This document shows, piece after piece, positions 1-8,880 of a stretch of DNA of 64,000 nt. The stretch comes from JAPPHA01 sp965221575 (GTDB taxonomy: Bacteria; Pseudomonadota; Alphaproteobacteria; Rhodobacterales; Rhodobacteraceae). The notes beneath the pieces were generated by a model, which did not search any database, was not told where the DNA came from, and saw only the letters and a list, made by a program, of their open reading frames with translations. The position numbers and the translations under genes are program-made. Location of the stretch: assembly GCA_965221575.1 (NCBI GenBank), contig CBDCSM010000014.1, forward strand, positions 806,001 to 870,000, in the 5' to 3' direction. The first letter of the stretch is position 1. Each line of letters opens with the position of its first letter.

Positions 1-1
1 G

Positions 2-400
2 ATCAGTTCCATTGCCGACCTGGACGGCAAGATACTCGGAACCCAGCTGAATTCCGCCGCCGAGTTTCAAGCGCAGGAGCTGATAAAGGAACATGGGCTC
101 GACGTCGAGCTGAAGTCCTTCGATCACTTCGATGGTGCGTATCTCGATCTCAGGAACGGCAATGTCGACATCGTGACGAGCACGAAACTCAATGACCGCG
201 TGTTGTTCGACAGGAATCCAGGTGTCTACGACGTTGCCCTCGAACTGCCAATCTACAACTACGTGGGCGTTGCGACCAGGCAACAGGACGGAGATCTTTC
301 AGAAGAGATCGATGCCTTCATCGACAAGGTGCAGGCATCCGGAGAACTGGCCGACCTGCAGATGCAGTGGTTCGGGCACGTAATGGACCTGCCTGAATAA
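2..400 (+). CDS. Amino-acid ABC transporter substrate-binding protein, C-terminal part (5' end outside window)
   Basis: The frame is open from the first bases and ends at TAA 398-400, so about 132 C-terminal residues are present. The segment reads like the last lobe of a periplasmic polar amino-acid binding protein (SBP_bac_3 type): a DLDGKILGTQ stretch, an LRNGNVDIV stretch, and a C-terminal helix with 'ADLQMQWFGH', where such proteins usually have 'L..KWFG'. It would capture a small solute in the periplasm and hand it to the permease that starts 17 bases downstream. The signal peptide and first lobe lie outside the window. The ligand cannot be read from this part. The neighbouring amidohydrolase hints at an amide or ureide-like compound, which is inference. 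Confidence 0.8.
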   Translation: MSSIADLDGKILGTQLNSAAEFQAQELIKEHGLDVELKSFDHFDGAYLDLRNGNVDIVTSTKLNDRVLFDRNPGVYDVALELPIYNYVGVATRQQDGDLSEEIDAFIDKVQASGELADLQMQWFGHVMDLPE

Positions 401-416
401 CGGCGGGTGATCTGTC

Positions 417-1085
417 GTGTCGGGATTCGATTTCGACCTCATCGTCGAGTATCTCCCCGATTTCTGGCGAGGCGCCAAGGCCACAATCTTCTATTCGCTG
501 ACGTCGCTTGTTCTGGCGGTGGCGATAGGAATGTTCATGGCGCTTTGCCGGATTTCTCACATCGCATTGCTGAGATGGTTCGCGCGCGCGTACATTGATG
601 CCATTCGGGGAACACCGGCCTTGATCCAAATCTTTTTCGTCTACTTCGGCATGCCGGTATTCGGAGTGAACCTGTCGGCACCGACTGCCGCGGTGATTGC
701 TCTCGGCATCAATAGTGGTGGCTATCTTGCCGAGATTTTCCGTGCCGGAATCATGGGTGTGGACCAGGGGCAGACCGAGGCTGGTCGGTCCCTTGGAATG
801 AGCTACGGACAGACCATGTGGCGCATAACACTGCCACAGGCCGCCTTGCTCGTCGTGCCGCCGGCAGCCGGGGAGTTCACCAATCTCGTCAAGGGTACCT
901 CGCTCCTGTCAACGATTTCGGTCGCCGAATTGACACGGGTAGCACAGCAGATCGTCGGAGTGACTTTCCGCCCAATCGAGGCCTATGTCGCGATTGGTGT
1001 CGTCTACTATTGCCTCAACGCCGTTATTGCACAGGGAGCGGTATGGCTCGAGCGATCGCTGAGACGATCGCAAGGGCTCGAGTGA
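417..1085 (+). CDS. Polar amino-acid ABC transporter permease (HisM/GlnP family)
   Basis: This 222-residue inner-membrane protein starts at GTG 417 and has about five hydrophobic segments. The conserved cytoplasmic EAA loop is visible as 'QTEAGRSLGMSYGQTMWRITLPQA' (about residues 120-143), the site that docks the ATPase, followed by the typical 'FTNLVKGTSLLSTISVAEL'. Length and motifs match permeases of the histidine/glutamine uptake family, which act as homo- or heterodimers. The stop codon overlaps the ATG of the ATPase gene (ATGA-type junction), so the two are translationally coupled. No second permease gene is present here, so a homodimer is likely. Confidence 0.9.
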   Translation: MSGFDFDLIVEYLPDFWRGAKATIFYSLTSLVLAVAIGMFMALCRISHIALLRWFARAYIDAIRGTPALIQIFFVYFGMPVFGVNLSAPTAAVIALGINSGGYLAEIFRAGIMGVDQGQTEAGRSLGMSYGQTMWRITLPQAALLVVPPAAGEFTNLVKGTSLLSTISVAELTRVAQQIVGVTFRPIEAYVAIGVVYYCLNAVIAQGAVWLERSLRRSQGLE

Positions 1086-1849
1086 TGCCTGAGCCCGTTG
1101 TCCGGATCAAGAACCTCCGAAAGTCCTTTGGTGATCACGAGGTCTTGTGTGGCATAAACCTCGAGATCGAATCTGGCGAGACTCTGGTGGTCATCGGTCC
1201 GAGCGGCTCCGGAAAATCGACCCTGTTGCGCTGCACAAATTACCTCGAAATCCCCACCTCCGGATCAGTTGAAGTGGACGGCGTGCCATTCGCCCTTCCG
1301 AATGTGTCCCGGCGCGTCCAGGAGCGGCACCTGAACAAGATGCGGGCCCAGGTCGGCATGGTGTTCCAGCGGTTCAACCTGTTTCCCCACAAGACCGCTC
1401 TTGCAAACGTCATGGAGGGGTTGCTTGCCGTGCGTCGCATGGACCGGGCCGACGCGGAAAACAGGGCGACCGAGATGCTTGAAAGGGTCGGCCTCTCGGA
1501 CAAGCTGAATGCCTATCCGGCACAATTGAGCGGCGGTCAGCAACAACGCGTGGCGATCACAAGGGCCCTCGTGATGGAACCGAAGGTCATGCTCTTCGAC
1601 GAGGCAACATCCGCACTTGACCCGGAACTCATCGAAGAGGTTCTCATGGTCATGAGGCAGCTGGCCAACGAAGGTTTGACGATGATTGTCGTGACCCATG
1701 AGATGGACTTTGCCCGGGATGTTGCCCGCGAGGTCATGTTCATGGACAATGGTGTCATCGTCGAAAAGGCGCCTCCGGAAGAAATGTTCTCTTCGCCGAA
1801 GCATGAACGGACGCGATCGTTTCTCAGGAAGATCCTGCGTTCATCATGA
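1085..1849 (+). CDS. Polar amino-acid ABC transporter ATP-binding protein (GlnQ/HisP family)
   Basis: A 254-residue ATPase. The start at ATG 1085 is chosen because it overlaps the permease stop. The same frame is open further upstream, but that part lies inside the permease gene. Walker A is GPSGSGKST near residue 38, the Q-loop is 'VFQRFNLFPH', the ABC signature is LSGGQQQR, Walker B is 'VMLFDEATSALDP', and the switch histidine is in 'VVTHEMDFAR'. These are all canonical for the amino-acid uptake subfamily. It powers import with the permease upstream. Its stop overlaps the ATG of the amidohydrolase gene, so catabolic enzyme and transporter are one operon. Confidence 0.93.
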   Translation: MPEPVVRIKNLRKSFGDHEVLCGINLEIESGETLVVIGPSGSGKSTLLRCTNYLEIPTSGSVEVDGVPFALPNVSRRVQERHLNKMRAQVGMVFQRFNLFPHKTALANVMEGLLAVRRMDRADAENRATEMLERVGLSDKLNAYPAQLSGGQQQRVAITRALVMEPKVMLFDEATSALDPELIEEVLMVMRQLANEGLTMIVVTHEMDFARDVAREVMFMDNGVIVEKAPPEEMFSSPKHERTRSFLRKILRSS

Positions 1850-3198
1850 GTTCGGTCCTCATCCGGGGCGGTTTGATCGTGTCACCGCGCCAAAGCATCC
1901 GGGCGGACATCCTGGTCAAGGACGGCGTGATCGCCGCCATCGGGCGCGACCTTCCGGTCAGCCCCGCGGCGAGAACCATCGATGTCGGAGGACTGACAGT
2001 CCTGCCGGGAGTCATCGATCCGCACTCCCATCTCTGGGAATCCGGCTTCATGTCCGATCCAGACTTCGCCGACAGCACGGCGTCTGCGGTTGCAGGCGGG
2101 ATAACGACGATCATCGACATGCCGCTCACCGTACCGGAGGTTCTCGACGCGGAGACCTTCAGCGAAAAGGCAAGGCTGGGGGAACGCACGTCACACACGG
2201 ATTTCGCTTTGCATGCAGGGGTTTCGCCGGACAACCTGCCCGCTCTCGCGGCAATGTGGCAAGAGGGCTGCACGGCCTTCAAGATATTTACCTGCGAAAC
2301 CGGCTGTCCGATGGCCGGATTGACCAACGACCACGATCTTTCGGAGGCTCTCCGGGTGATCGGTTCCTTCAACGGGTTGGCCACGTTCCACGCGGAAAAC
2401 AACGACCTGTTGAACGGCAACCTGGCACGCATCCAGCGGGACAACCGGGCCGACAACATGGCATTCGTGGAGTGGCGAAACGAAACCGTCGAACTCGAGG
2501 CGATCAACAGGATCCTGTTTTTGGCCTCGCGCTTCGGAACGCGGGTAAACATTGTTCATGTGACATCACCTGCTGGTGTCGCCCTCGTAGAAAGAGCCCG
2601 CGCGGACGGCGTCAATGCCACGGCGGAAACATGCCCCCACTATCTCTACCTCACGAGCGAAGACATAGCGGTCCAGGGAGCCTGGTTGTCCTGTGCTCCG
2701 CCGATGCGGGGGAAGGACGCCAGGGACGGCATGCGCAGGTTGATGGCCGATGGATCCATACTGACCGTCGGTTCGGATCACGGTCCCGTCGACCCGGCAC
2801 TCAAGCGGCGCGGCAGCAACAACATCCTTGACGGGCAACCCGGACTTCCCGGGAACGAAACGATGGTTCCGCTCCTTCTCAATCTCGCTGCGTCGGGCTT
2901 GGTTTCACTGAACCGCCTTGCGGAAATAACCGCGGAAGCCCCGGCGATCCTTTACGGTTTGTTCCCCCGCAAGGGGGTTATCGCGGTGGGAAGTGATGCG
3001 GATTTCACGATTGTCGATCCTGAATACAACTGGACGATAAAGGCGAAAAAGCTGGTCGGGAAATCGGGATGGACGCCGTATGAAGACCTGTGTGTCAGCG
3101 GCAGGGTTGAACTTTCGATCATCAGGGGCAGGGTAGCTGCGGAAGACGGCAGGCCCGTGCTGGAGCCGGGATCAGCGGCGTTTGTCCGGCGACACTGA
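1846..3198 (+). CDS. Allantoinase/dihydroorotase-like cyclic amidohydrolase
   Basis: A 450-residue member of the metal-dependent amidohydrolase superfamily. Visible features are the first metal motif 'DPHSHLW' near residue 62, a conserved lysine in 'CTAFKIFTCE' expected to be carbamylated, histidines in 'FHAENN', 'IVHVTSPAG' and 'CPHYL', and the catalytic Asp in 'VGSDHGP'. The pattern is closest to bacterial allantoinases, with hydantoinases/dihydropyrimidinases and dihydroorotases as alternatives. It would open a cyclic amide such as allantoin or a hydantoin in the cytoplasm. Its 4-base overlap with the transporter ATPase gene suggests that the imported solute is its substrate. The substrate is not determined by the sequence. 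Confidence 0.8.
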   Translation: MSSVLIRGGLIVSPRQSIRADILVKDGVIAAIGRDLPVSPAARTIDVGGLTVLPGVIDPHSHLWESGFMSDPDFADSTASAVAGGITTIIDMPLTVPEVLDAETFSEKARLGERTSHTDFALHAGVSPDNLPALAAMWQEGCTAFKIFTCETGCPMAGLTNDHDLSEALRVIGSFNGLATFHAENNDLLNGNLARIQRDNRADNMAFVEWRNETVELEAINRILFLASRFGTRVNIVHVTSPAGVALVERARADGVNATAETCPHYLYLTSEDIAVQGAWLSCAPPMRGKDARDGMRRLMADGSILTVGSDHGPVDPALKRRGSNNILDGQPGLPGNETMVPLLLNLAASGLVSLNRLAEITAEAPAILYGLFPRKGVIAVGSDADFTIVDPEYNWTIKAKKLVGKSGWTPYEDLCVSGRVELSIIRGRVAAEDGRPVLEPGSAAFVRRH

Positions 3199-3208
3199 AG
3201 GGTAATGC

Positions 3209-3226
3209 GGAACAGGTACTTGTTCC
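3209..3226. terminator. Small inverted repeat after the amidohydrolase gene
   Basis: GGAACA-ggtact-TGTTCC lies 10 bases after the stop of the amidohydrolase gene. The stem is only 6 bp and no T-run follows, so it is a weak candidate for a transcript end. Confidence 0.25.
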
Positions 3227-3387
3227 TGAATCCCTCGGTTGCCTTCTCTCCCATGCGGTGCGTTTTCCAGCAGCTGACACGGGACAGAGAATTCGCTGTC
3301 CGCCTGCGATTTGCCGGGAGCGGAACCGGGGTTCTTCAACCATGCGAGCCGGTCACCCACATTGAAGTTCGGTATACTCAGCCGGTG

Positions 3388-3740
3388 AGCGGTGCCGCAG
3401 TCGGCCATGTCCGCGATCGGGCCAGCAACGACGAGATGAATCGCCATCTCGTCGACATCAGTGCCGCTGTGTCGCGGGACCGCCATGCGCCGGTCGTTCT
3501 CGACGGCGCCAGATGGCACCGTTCGAAAAGCCTGGAGATGCCAGACAACGTGTCGTTTCTGTACCTGCCTCCCTACAGCCCGGAACTGACCCGGTCGAAA
3601 CCTTGTTCCGGTTCCTCAAGCACCGCAATTTTGCCGCCCGGGTTTTTCCAACTGCCGAAGTTGAGAAGTCAGGGTCGAGGAGGTTCGGAACGACGTCACC
3701 TGCATACCCGGTCGGGTTGTTTCGTTCGGCAAGCGAAACC
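3388..3740 (+). pseudogene. IS630-family transposase remnant, frameshifted
   Basis: From about 3388 the frame reads 'VVLDGARWHRSKSLEMPDN' and then 'LPPYSPEL', the unmistakable C-terminal DDE region of IS630 transposases (second catalytic Asp at about 3502). In intact relatives 'PELNPVE' follows. Here one base is missing near 3589, and the sequence continues in the +2 frame as 'PVETLFRFLKHR', which carries the third catalytic residue, Glu, at about 3597. No N-terminal helix-turn-helix part or terminal inverted repeats were found, so this is a fragment. It marks an old insertion at the end of the transporter operon. Confidence 0.8.
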
Positions 3741-4057
3741 GTGCAAGGCTGATCTGCACGCCGACCGTTCAACCAGATCGCAAAAAAACGGGTCGGTGAT
3801 AAACATCCTGTCTTGGTTTTGCATCTCGATATGAAGGGGGCTTTTTCCATTCGGTCCATCTTTCGTCGGACAAGATCAAGATGTGCCGGTTCATGGCGCA
3901 CGGCATGTTTGTCTTGAAGAATTTCCGGTAGCGACTGCCCTGGCACTCCTTGCCGACGCGCGGTGAGAACAGGATGACTGCTACGTCCTTGTCGTCTCAT
4001 GTCCCTTCGTACTACGCCCACGGAAGGACAGACTGCACAGCCTCTTGCACGAATCTG

Positions 4058-4086
4058 TTGATTACTATCTATCTATGATCTATATG
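4058..4086 (+). promoter_or_regulatory. Candidate sigma-70 promoter of the TetR operon
   Basis: TTGATT (4058-4063) and TATATG (4081-4086) are separated by 17 bases, upstream of the TetR gene. The -10 element overlaps the left arm of the operator palindrome, which fits autorepression. Transcription would begin near 4093, leaving a very short leader before the ATG. Confidence 0.4.
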
Positions 4087-4105
4087 AGACATCCGTGTCT
4101 CATAT
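4082..4105. promoter_or_regulatory. TetR operator: perfect 10-bp inverted repeat
   Basis: ATATGAGACA-tccg-TGTCTCATAT is a perfect 10-bp inverted repeat with a 4-base spacer. It sits 9 bases before the start codon of the TetR-family gene. Size, symmetry and position are typical of an autoregulated TetR operator. Confidence 0.8.
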
Positions 4106-4114
4106 GATTCCTCC

Positions 4115-4720
4115 ATGAACCACCTTCACGCGATGCAACCAATCCTCCAGCAGCCTAAACCTCAACCCCGGCGGCTTCCAAGCCGAGCCGCCATCCTGGA
4201 TGCCGCCATCACTGCCCTTGCCGACAACCCGGAGGCTTCTTTGTCGGCCATTGCTGGCGCCGCAGGTGTAAGCCGAGCGACACTCCACCGGTACTTTCCT
4301 GCCCGACAGGCCCTTATCGACACCATCAGCCTGCAGGCGATCCAGGAAACCGACGCGGCCGTAAACGCGATCGACTGGGAAGGAATGACCAGTCAAGAGT
4401 ACCTGCTTGCGGTCTTCGAGGCCGTGATTCCCCTAGGTGATCGCTATCACGTGCTCGGTCGGGTACCGCTTGATGCTGCCAGCGACGCGGTCACGGAGGC
4501 CTACGCACGACAGTTACGCGGCGTCGATACCATGGTGCAGTGGATGGCACGGGAGGGCTTGGTGGCATCCAGGGTACCCGCCGCGTGGGCGGTGTTGGTC
4601 ATCGACGCGCTAATCTACGCAGCCTGGACCGCCGTGCGCGAAGGAGCCGTGGCGCCCCGGGACGCGGCGGTGCTTGCCTGCCGAACGTGCCTGCGCGGGT
4701 TGTCGGAGAACGTGCGATGA
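4115..4720 (+). CDS. TetR/AcrR-family transcriptional regulator
   Basis: A 201-residue repressor. The N-terminal DNA-binding domain (residues about 24-70) contains the helix-turn-helix 'SLSAIAGAAGVSRATLHRYFPARQAL', characteristic of TetR proteins. The C-terminal half is alpha-helical and variable, as expected for the ligand-binding and dimer domain. A second ATG at 4130 is possible. No good ribosome-binding site precedes either, and the leader is short. It very probably represses its own operon through the palindrome directly upstream, and it is co-transcribed with the small membrane protein and the Rieske oxygenase (ATGA overlap). The inducer is likely a substrate of the oxygenase, which is inference. 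Confidence 0.88.
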   Translation: MNHLHAMQPILQQPKPQPRRLPSRAAILDAAITALADNPEASLSAIAGAAGVSRATLHRYFPARQALIDTISLQAIQETDAAVNAIDWEGMTSQEYLLAVFEAVIPLGDRYHVLGRVPLDAASDAVTEAYARQLRGVDTMVQWMAREGLVASRVPAAWAVLVIDALIYAAWTAVREGAVAPRDAAVLACRTCLRGLSENVR

Positions 4721-5004
4721 CATTAACAAGCGTTCGCCGCCGGCTGTTCGGAATACTCGGATCGAAGCCGCTGACCGTGATGGTGCTGCTGGCTTTGGCC
4801 GCCGCCACATTCCTCGAATGGTATTGGCCGTGGGGGCTCCTGTTCCTCTACTGGGTGATCGTGAGTCTCCGCACGCACGAAGCCTTCCTGATCGAACGGG
4901 TCACGCGAATTCGCAATCCGATTCTCTACTGGGCGATCACCGCCATGTGGGGCGGATTCGGTTTCTGGACCCTGTTCGCCGACCTGGCCTGGCGGTTTGC
5001 CTGA
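4717..5004 (+). CDS. Small two-helix membrane protein of the TetR-Rieske operon
   Basis: A 95-residue protein starting at the ATG that overlaps the TetR stop. It has two hydrophobic segments, around residues 18-48 ('LTVMVLLALAAATF' through 'LLFLYWVIVSL') and 68-92 ('ILYWAITAMWGGFGFWTLF'), with a basic, probably cytoplasmic loop between them. I do not recognise a family with a defined function. Its position, coupled to TetR on one side and 1 base from the oxygenase on the other, suggests an accessory role such as membrane anchoring or substrate entry for the oxygenase. Confidence 0.7.
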   Translation: MTLTSVRRRLFGILGSKPLTVMVLLALAAATFLEWYWPWGLLFLYWVIVSLRTHEAFLIERVTRIRNPILYWAITAMWGGFGFWTLFADLAWRFA

Positions 5005-5005
5005 C

Positions 5006-6313
5006 ATGCCCCCGGGAACTGCCGACGTGGGCCTTGCAGGACGATCTATGGAACCGGTGTCCGGCACGAGCGCTGGGGCCGGGCACCAGATGCCGGCGCA
5101 ACCGGCCCAGCAGTTGCCCCGCGAGGCATATGTAAGCCCCGAGTGGTTTGAGCGAGAGCGTCACCTCCTGTTCGGGCGGGCCTGGGCCTGCGCAGGCGCC
5201 GCGCGCGAATTCCAGGCTGCCGGGGACTTCACGACGGTGGCGGCCGGAAACCACCCGCTGATGGTCGTCCGTGGCGAGGACGGCGTGCTACGTGCCTTCC
5301 ACAACCTCTGCCGGCACCGGGGGACGGAGCTCCTGGAAGGGTCCGGGCGGGTCGAGCGGGCGCGCATCGTCTGCCCGTACCATCGCTGGACTTACGATCT
5401 GGATGGCGCGCTCCGCGCCGTGCCCCTCCGCGCGCAGTGCTTTGCAGATCTGAATACCGGGAATTATCCACTCTTGCCCGCCGCCGTGGGGGAGTTCGGC
5501 GGCCTGGTGTTCGTGCATCCGGATCCGGGCGCTGATTTCGTCGGCTGGCGGGACAGCGCCGAAGAGGTCGTTTGGCCGCACCGGTTCGATCGCATGAGCG
5601 CGGGGCCGGAAGTCACGTACGAGATACGCTGCAACTGGAAGGTGTTCGTCGAAAACGCCATCGATGGGTACCACCTGGCTTACCTGCACCGCAGCACGCT
5701 CGGCGGCCCGCGTGCCGACCGCAACGTCTGGGACGTGCACGGACGTCATCTGATCTGGTACTCCACGGAGACCGGGCGCAGGACCTGCCTGCCGGAGGCG
5801 ATCGCACGCGACGCGGCCGGGTCGAGTGCACGGCCTATCGAGGGCGCCGAGTCCGGCGAGTACGGCGGCGTTTTCTTCCTGTTCCCGAGCACGATCGTGA
5901 CCGCGTCACCGGGGGAGCTGAGCGTTTCCAGGCTGCAGGGGGTGGCCGCCGACACATGCCGGCTGTCCGTGCGGGTCTGGCAGCGCAAGCAGGCCGGCTG
6001 GCAGCGATGGTTTGGCGAGGAAGACATTGGGGAAGACATCAAGGACATGCCGGGTTACGACGCCGCGACCGGCGTATTCAGCCTGGCGCATCTTCCGAGT
6101 CATCCACTGGAAACCGGCGACTTTCACTGGGAGGACGTTTGGGTATGCGAGAAGATGCAGCGGTCGCTGCGGTCGCCCAACCATCGAGTCGGACGCCTCG
6201 CCGCCGGGCCGGGCGCTGAAGCACCCCTCGAATTCTTCCAGCGCAACGTGCTGGACCATCTGAGCCCGGCCAAGAGCCCGATGCCGGCGGCGCCGGACGC
6301 CAGGCCCGCCTGA
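5006..6313 (+). CDS. Rieske-type aromatic-ring-hydroxylating oxygenase, alpha subunit
   Basis: A 435-residue protein starting at ATG 5006, one base after the previous stop (TTG 4997 is possible but weaker). The N-terminal Rieske [2Fe-2S] domain shows C102-x-H104 in 'CRHRG' and C123-x2-H126 in 'CPYHRWTYD'. The catalytic domain has 'CNWKVFVENAIDGYHLAYLH', where the two His are mononuclear iron ligands. This is the alpha subunit of a multicomponent oxygenase that would hydroxylate or demethylate an organic substrate. No reductase or ferredoxin gene is adjacent, so electrons must come from elsewhere. This block looks richer in GC than its surroundings by eye, consistent with transfer as a unit with its TetR gene. 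Confidence 0.9.
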   Translation: MPPGTADVGLAGRSMEPVSGTSAGAGHQMPAQPAQQLPREAYVSPEWFERERHLLFGRAWACAGAAREFQAAGDFTTVAAGNHPLMVVRGEDGVLRAFHNLCRHRGTELLEGSGRVERARIVCPYHRWTYDLDGALRAVPLRAQCFADLNTGNYPLLPAAVGEFGGLVFVHPDPGADFVGWRDSAEEVVWPHRFDRMSAGPEVTYEIRCNWKVFVENAIDGYHLAYLHRSTLGGPRADRNVWDVHGRHLIWYSTETGRRTCLPEAIARDAAGSSARPIEGAESGEYGGVFFLFPSTIVTASPGELSVSRLQGVAADTCRLSVRVWQRKQAGWQRWFGEEDIGEDIKDMPGYDAATGVFSLAHLPSHPLETGDFHWEDVWVCEKMQRSLRSPNHRVGRLAAGPGAEAPLEFFQRNVLDHLSPAKSPMPAAPDARPA

Positions 6314-6689
6314 GCCGTAGCCATGTCCGCCTCGCTGGCGCCCGCGGATTCTCCCGCGTGCGGACATGCGCGCTCCTTTGGGCTAACGCGCATGAACGGT
6401 ATCCGGCTGCCTTGTTACCGATGTCGGCAACCCACTCACCGGGGAGTGGAACCACGACGAGCCACGCAGCCGGGGATGGAGGCACTCCACCAACCCGTGT
6501 CCCCCGGGACGGACGCCGATAACGAAAAGCCGCGCAGGCGGGACAGCCGACCGCATTCACCGTACCCGGAGCGCCTCCACGTTCCCACGATACGCCCGGG
6601 TCCGAAGCCGTTCCGGTCAGCCACCGCCAAACCGCCGCGCGTACCCGACGAGCCGGGCTTGCCATCCCGGACGGTCAACGACGTTCCCG

Positions 6690-6967
6690 TCAACGATCCC
6701 ACGGGGACTTGCCCCTCCATCACATCCATGACCGCGCGCACATCCGCCGCCCCGCATCCCGCGAAGAGTTGGTCCGTTCAGCAAAAAGCGTGCGTCGTGA
6801 CGATGACATTCTCCAAGGCAAACAGAGGTTCGTCCGCGGCCGCGGGTTTCTGGTCGAAGACGTCGAGCCCTGTTCCGGCAATCCGCCCTTCCACCAGCAT
6901 CCTGGTCAGGACCGCCAGGTCGACGACCGGCCCGCGCGCGGTAACAGACATCACCAATTCGTCGCCC
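6690..6967 (-). pseudogene. D-2-hydroxyacid dehydrogenase C-terminal remnant
   Basis: On the minus strand, reading from 6967 down, the sequence gives 'VTARGPVVDLAVLTRMLVEG', then 'RIAGTGLDVFDQKP', then 'LENVIVTTHAFC'. This is the NAD-domain C-terminal end of D-isomer 2-hydroxyacid dehydrogenases, with the conserved Arg, the 'GLDVF' turn and the catalytic His. An in-frame TGA at about 6778-6780 replaces the Trp expected in 'CWTD', and the frame continues 'TDQLFAGCGAADVRAVMDVMEG'. No N-terminal half is recognisable upstream. The rest of 6314-7196 holds no other gene I can support. Confidence 0.75.
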
Positions 6968-7196
6968 GGATTTCGAAATGCGGACGGGTCGTGTCCGCTC
7001 AGAGAACGGGCAGTGACCTTTCAGCCCGGGACGGCGTAGTCCGATCTCGAGGATTCCGCATGGTTCGAACCCGAGGCACTTCGGAAATTCTCACTTTTTT
7101 GTAAAAGACATGCCCGGACTCATGTGGTAACGAGCGGATTCGAATTCGTGGGAGGCAGATGCGTGTCGCCCTTCAGCCAGCAAATCTCCGGAGCAG

Positions 7197-7730
7197 ATGA
7201 TGAAACTGATCAAATGGTTGCTAGTGATCGTTGTGGGCCTCGTTGTCATATTCCTGGCAGGGGCCTACGCGCTGCCGAAGACCGTCACCGTTGAGAGAAC
7301 CGCGGTCATTACCGCAACTCCTGACCAGGTATTTCCGTTCGTCAATTCAATGCAACGCACTGAAGAGTGGTCGCCTTGGCTGTCCCTGGATCCGAACACG
7401 AAGCTCACGTACTCGGGTCCGGAAGAGGGCGTCGGGAACAGGCTTGAGTGGTCATCCGATCACGAGAGCGTCGGTTCGGGAACCCAGGAAATAACTGCCA
7501 GCGTGCCCAACGAACACGTTGAAACCGCGCTTGACTTCGGCCCGATGGGCACAGCCACCGCCTATTTCAATCTGGAAGCGAAAGGCGATGGTACCGAAGT
7601 CACGTGGGGGCTCGTCAGCAACCTCGGAAACAACCCCATTGCGCGCTGGATGGGGCTGATGCTCGACAGGTGGGTAGGAGCCGACTACGAAAAGGGTCTC
7701 GCAAATCTCGCCACGGTTGCCGGGAATTGA
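7197..7730 (+). CDS. Membrane-anchored SRPBCC (START-like) family protein
   Basis: A 177-residue protein with 'GGAG' upstream of overlapping ATGs at 7197 and 7200. One N-terminal transmembrane segment (residues 3-23, 'LIKWLLVIVVGLVVIFLAGA') is followed by a START-like fold: 'VTVERTAVITATPDQVFPFV', then 'EWSPW' and 'GVGNRLEWSSD'. It matches polyketide-cyclase/SRPBCC domain proteins that bind hydrophobic ligands. The anchor places the ligand-binding domain on the outer face of the inner membrane. Remnants flank it on both sides, so it appears to be a single-gene unit. No specific ligand can be assigned. Confidence 0.85.
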   Translation: MMKLIKWLLVIVVGLVVIFLAGAYALPKTVTVERTAVITATPDQVFPFVNSMQRTEEWSPWLSLDPNTKLTYSGPEEGVGNRLEWSSDHESVGSGTQEITASVPNEHVETALDFGPMGTATAYFNLEAKGDGTEVTWGLVSNLGNNPIARWMGLMLDRWVGADYEKGLANLATVAGN

Positions 7731-8105
7731 CATCCCGCCCCGGTTGCGGGCATGCGGCGGCTATCTTAAGCCGACAAAAAATACTGTCTTGGCCTCGAAA
7801 TTGGCGGGAGGGGCCATTGTGATCCACTCCCGATGCACCGGCTTTTGAATGCCAGTCGGGCCACGGTGGATTTGCGACGACTCTCGGCCCTTTGATCGCG
7901 TTTCGGCCTCCACGAACCACCTTTTAAAGACCTGGGTATCGCCGCCGGGCGGACACAGCCGGCGCGCGCTTTCGCTGCCAGCATCGTCCACCGGCCCAAA
8001 CCCTCCTGTGTGCGGCTCAGTGCAGTGCAACGGGCTGCGCTACGACAGCGACCCGTGTCCCGTCCGATCCGTTGTTCGAAGATGGTTCATCCGATTCCGG
8101 ACAAC
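7731..8105. other. 375-base gap without a recognisable gene
   Basis: Short frames on both strands (for example 7766-7999 minus) show no family signature. A small CGGCT/AGCCG hairpin followed by an A-run lies just after the SRPBCC stop. Nothing else is supported. Confidence 0.5.
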
Positions 8106-8880
8106 TCAAAAGCGTCTTGTGCGTTCAACCGCAATTGAATCGGGACCGGTAACATCGATTACGCAAATTCGGATCTTGAGTTGCTCGTCACCCGAAAGCG
8201 TAGATTGCAGACGATGTTCGAGTTCTCTTGAATTGGCTGGTGGTGTTCCTTGCGCAGGTGGCGTTGGTCGGCAACCTTCGGTGACTCCGAACCAAACACA
8301 AGATAAATGCCATGCCCTCCTGTTCCCGGATCCTTGGTGTAACGGGCAATAAACTGTGATCGAATCGCACTCCAGAGATCGCGATAACAGCTTCACTTGA
8401 TCTCGATAGGCACGTTGCAAGGACCATGGGAAACGCGAATATCAGCACGCCTGTCTTCGGCAAAACGGCCTTCCGGCTGAACATCGATTTCAAGTGGCAG
8501 CATTCGCCTCCGCAAGTCCGACAACAGCGCGTCACGGCAAGCGTTTTCAGGGCGAGGACTCTGTCGACGGTTGAACCGAATTACGTTCCTGTTCTGGCAC
8601 CATTCGGACGTGTTTCCGTCGAGGGTGTCGCATTCTACCCGGGCTTATCGCCGAAGGTCAGGAAATCGCGCACGGTTACGTAAAGCCCGCCTTGGCGTTC
8701 GGCTTCATTTTCAAAATCCTTGGTCTTTTCGGAACCCGGATGACCAAGCAGCACATAGGCCGCCTTGTCCTCCCATTCCTCTACAGGTCGCGATAATAAT
8801 TCCGACCGGCCACCAGCGCCCTGCACACGGAATTCACGACATACACGTCGAACGAAGCACGTCATGGGGTATGAAACCAC
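8106..8880 (-). pseudogene. Remnant of a large P-loop NTPase with a C-terminal PD-(D/E)XK nuclease-like domain
   Basis: Two ends of one large protein family lie next to each other on the minus strand. 8880-8635 encodes 'YVLLGHPGSEKTKDFENEAE' and 'GGLYVTVRDFLTF', a P-loop NTPase N-terminus with a degenerate Walker A. 8640-8106 encodes 'ENACRDALLSDLRRR', then 'RADIRVS...VPIEIK', the D/E-x-K nuclease signature, then 'YRDLWSAIRSQFIARYTKDP' and 'GIYLVF'. The frame carries a TGA at 8393-8395 right after EIK and a 1-base shift near 8295, after which it continues 'LKIRICVIDV'. The middle of the gene is deleted. NTPase plus nuclease architecture suggests a former defence protein, but that is inference. 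Confidence 0.72.

Noticed and set aside
7060..7080. GGTTCGAACCC resembling a tRNA T-arm
   Set aside because: No acceptor stem, anticodon arm or D-arm can be folded around it.
6323..7104. Plus-strand frames in the gap after the Rieske gene
   Set aside because: They are antisense to the hydroxyacid dehydrogenase remnant and have no recognisable motifs.
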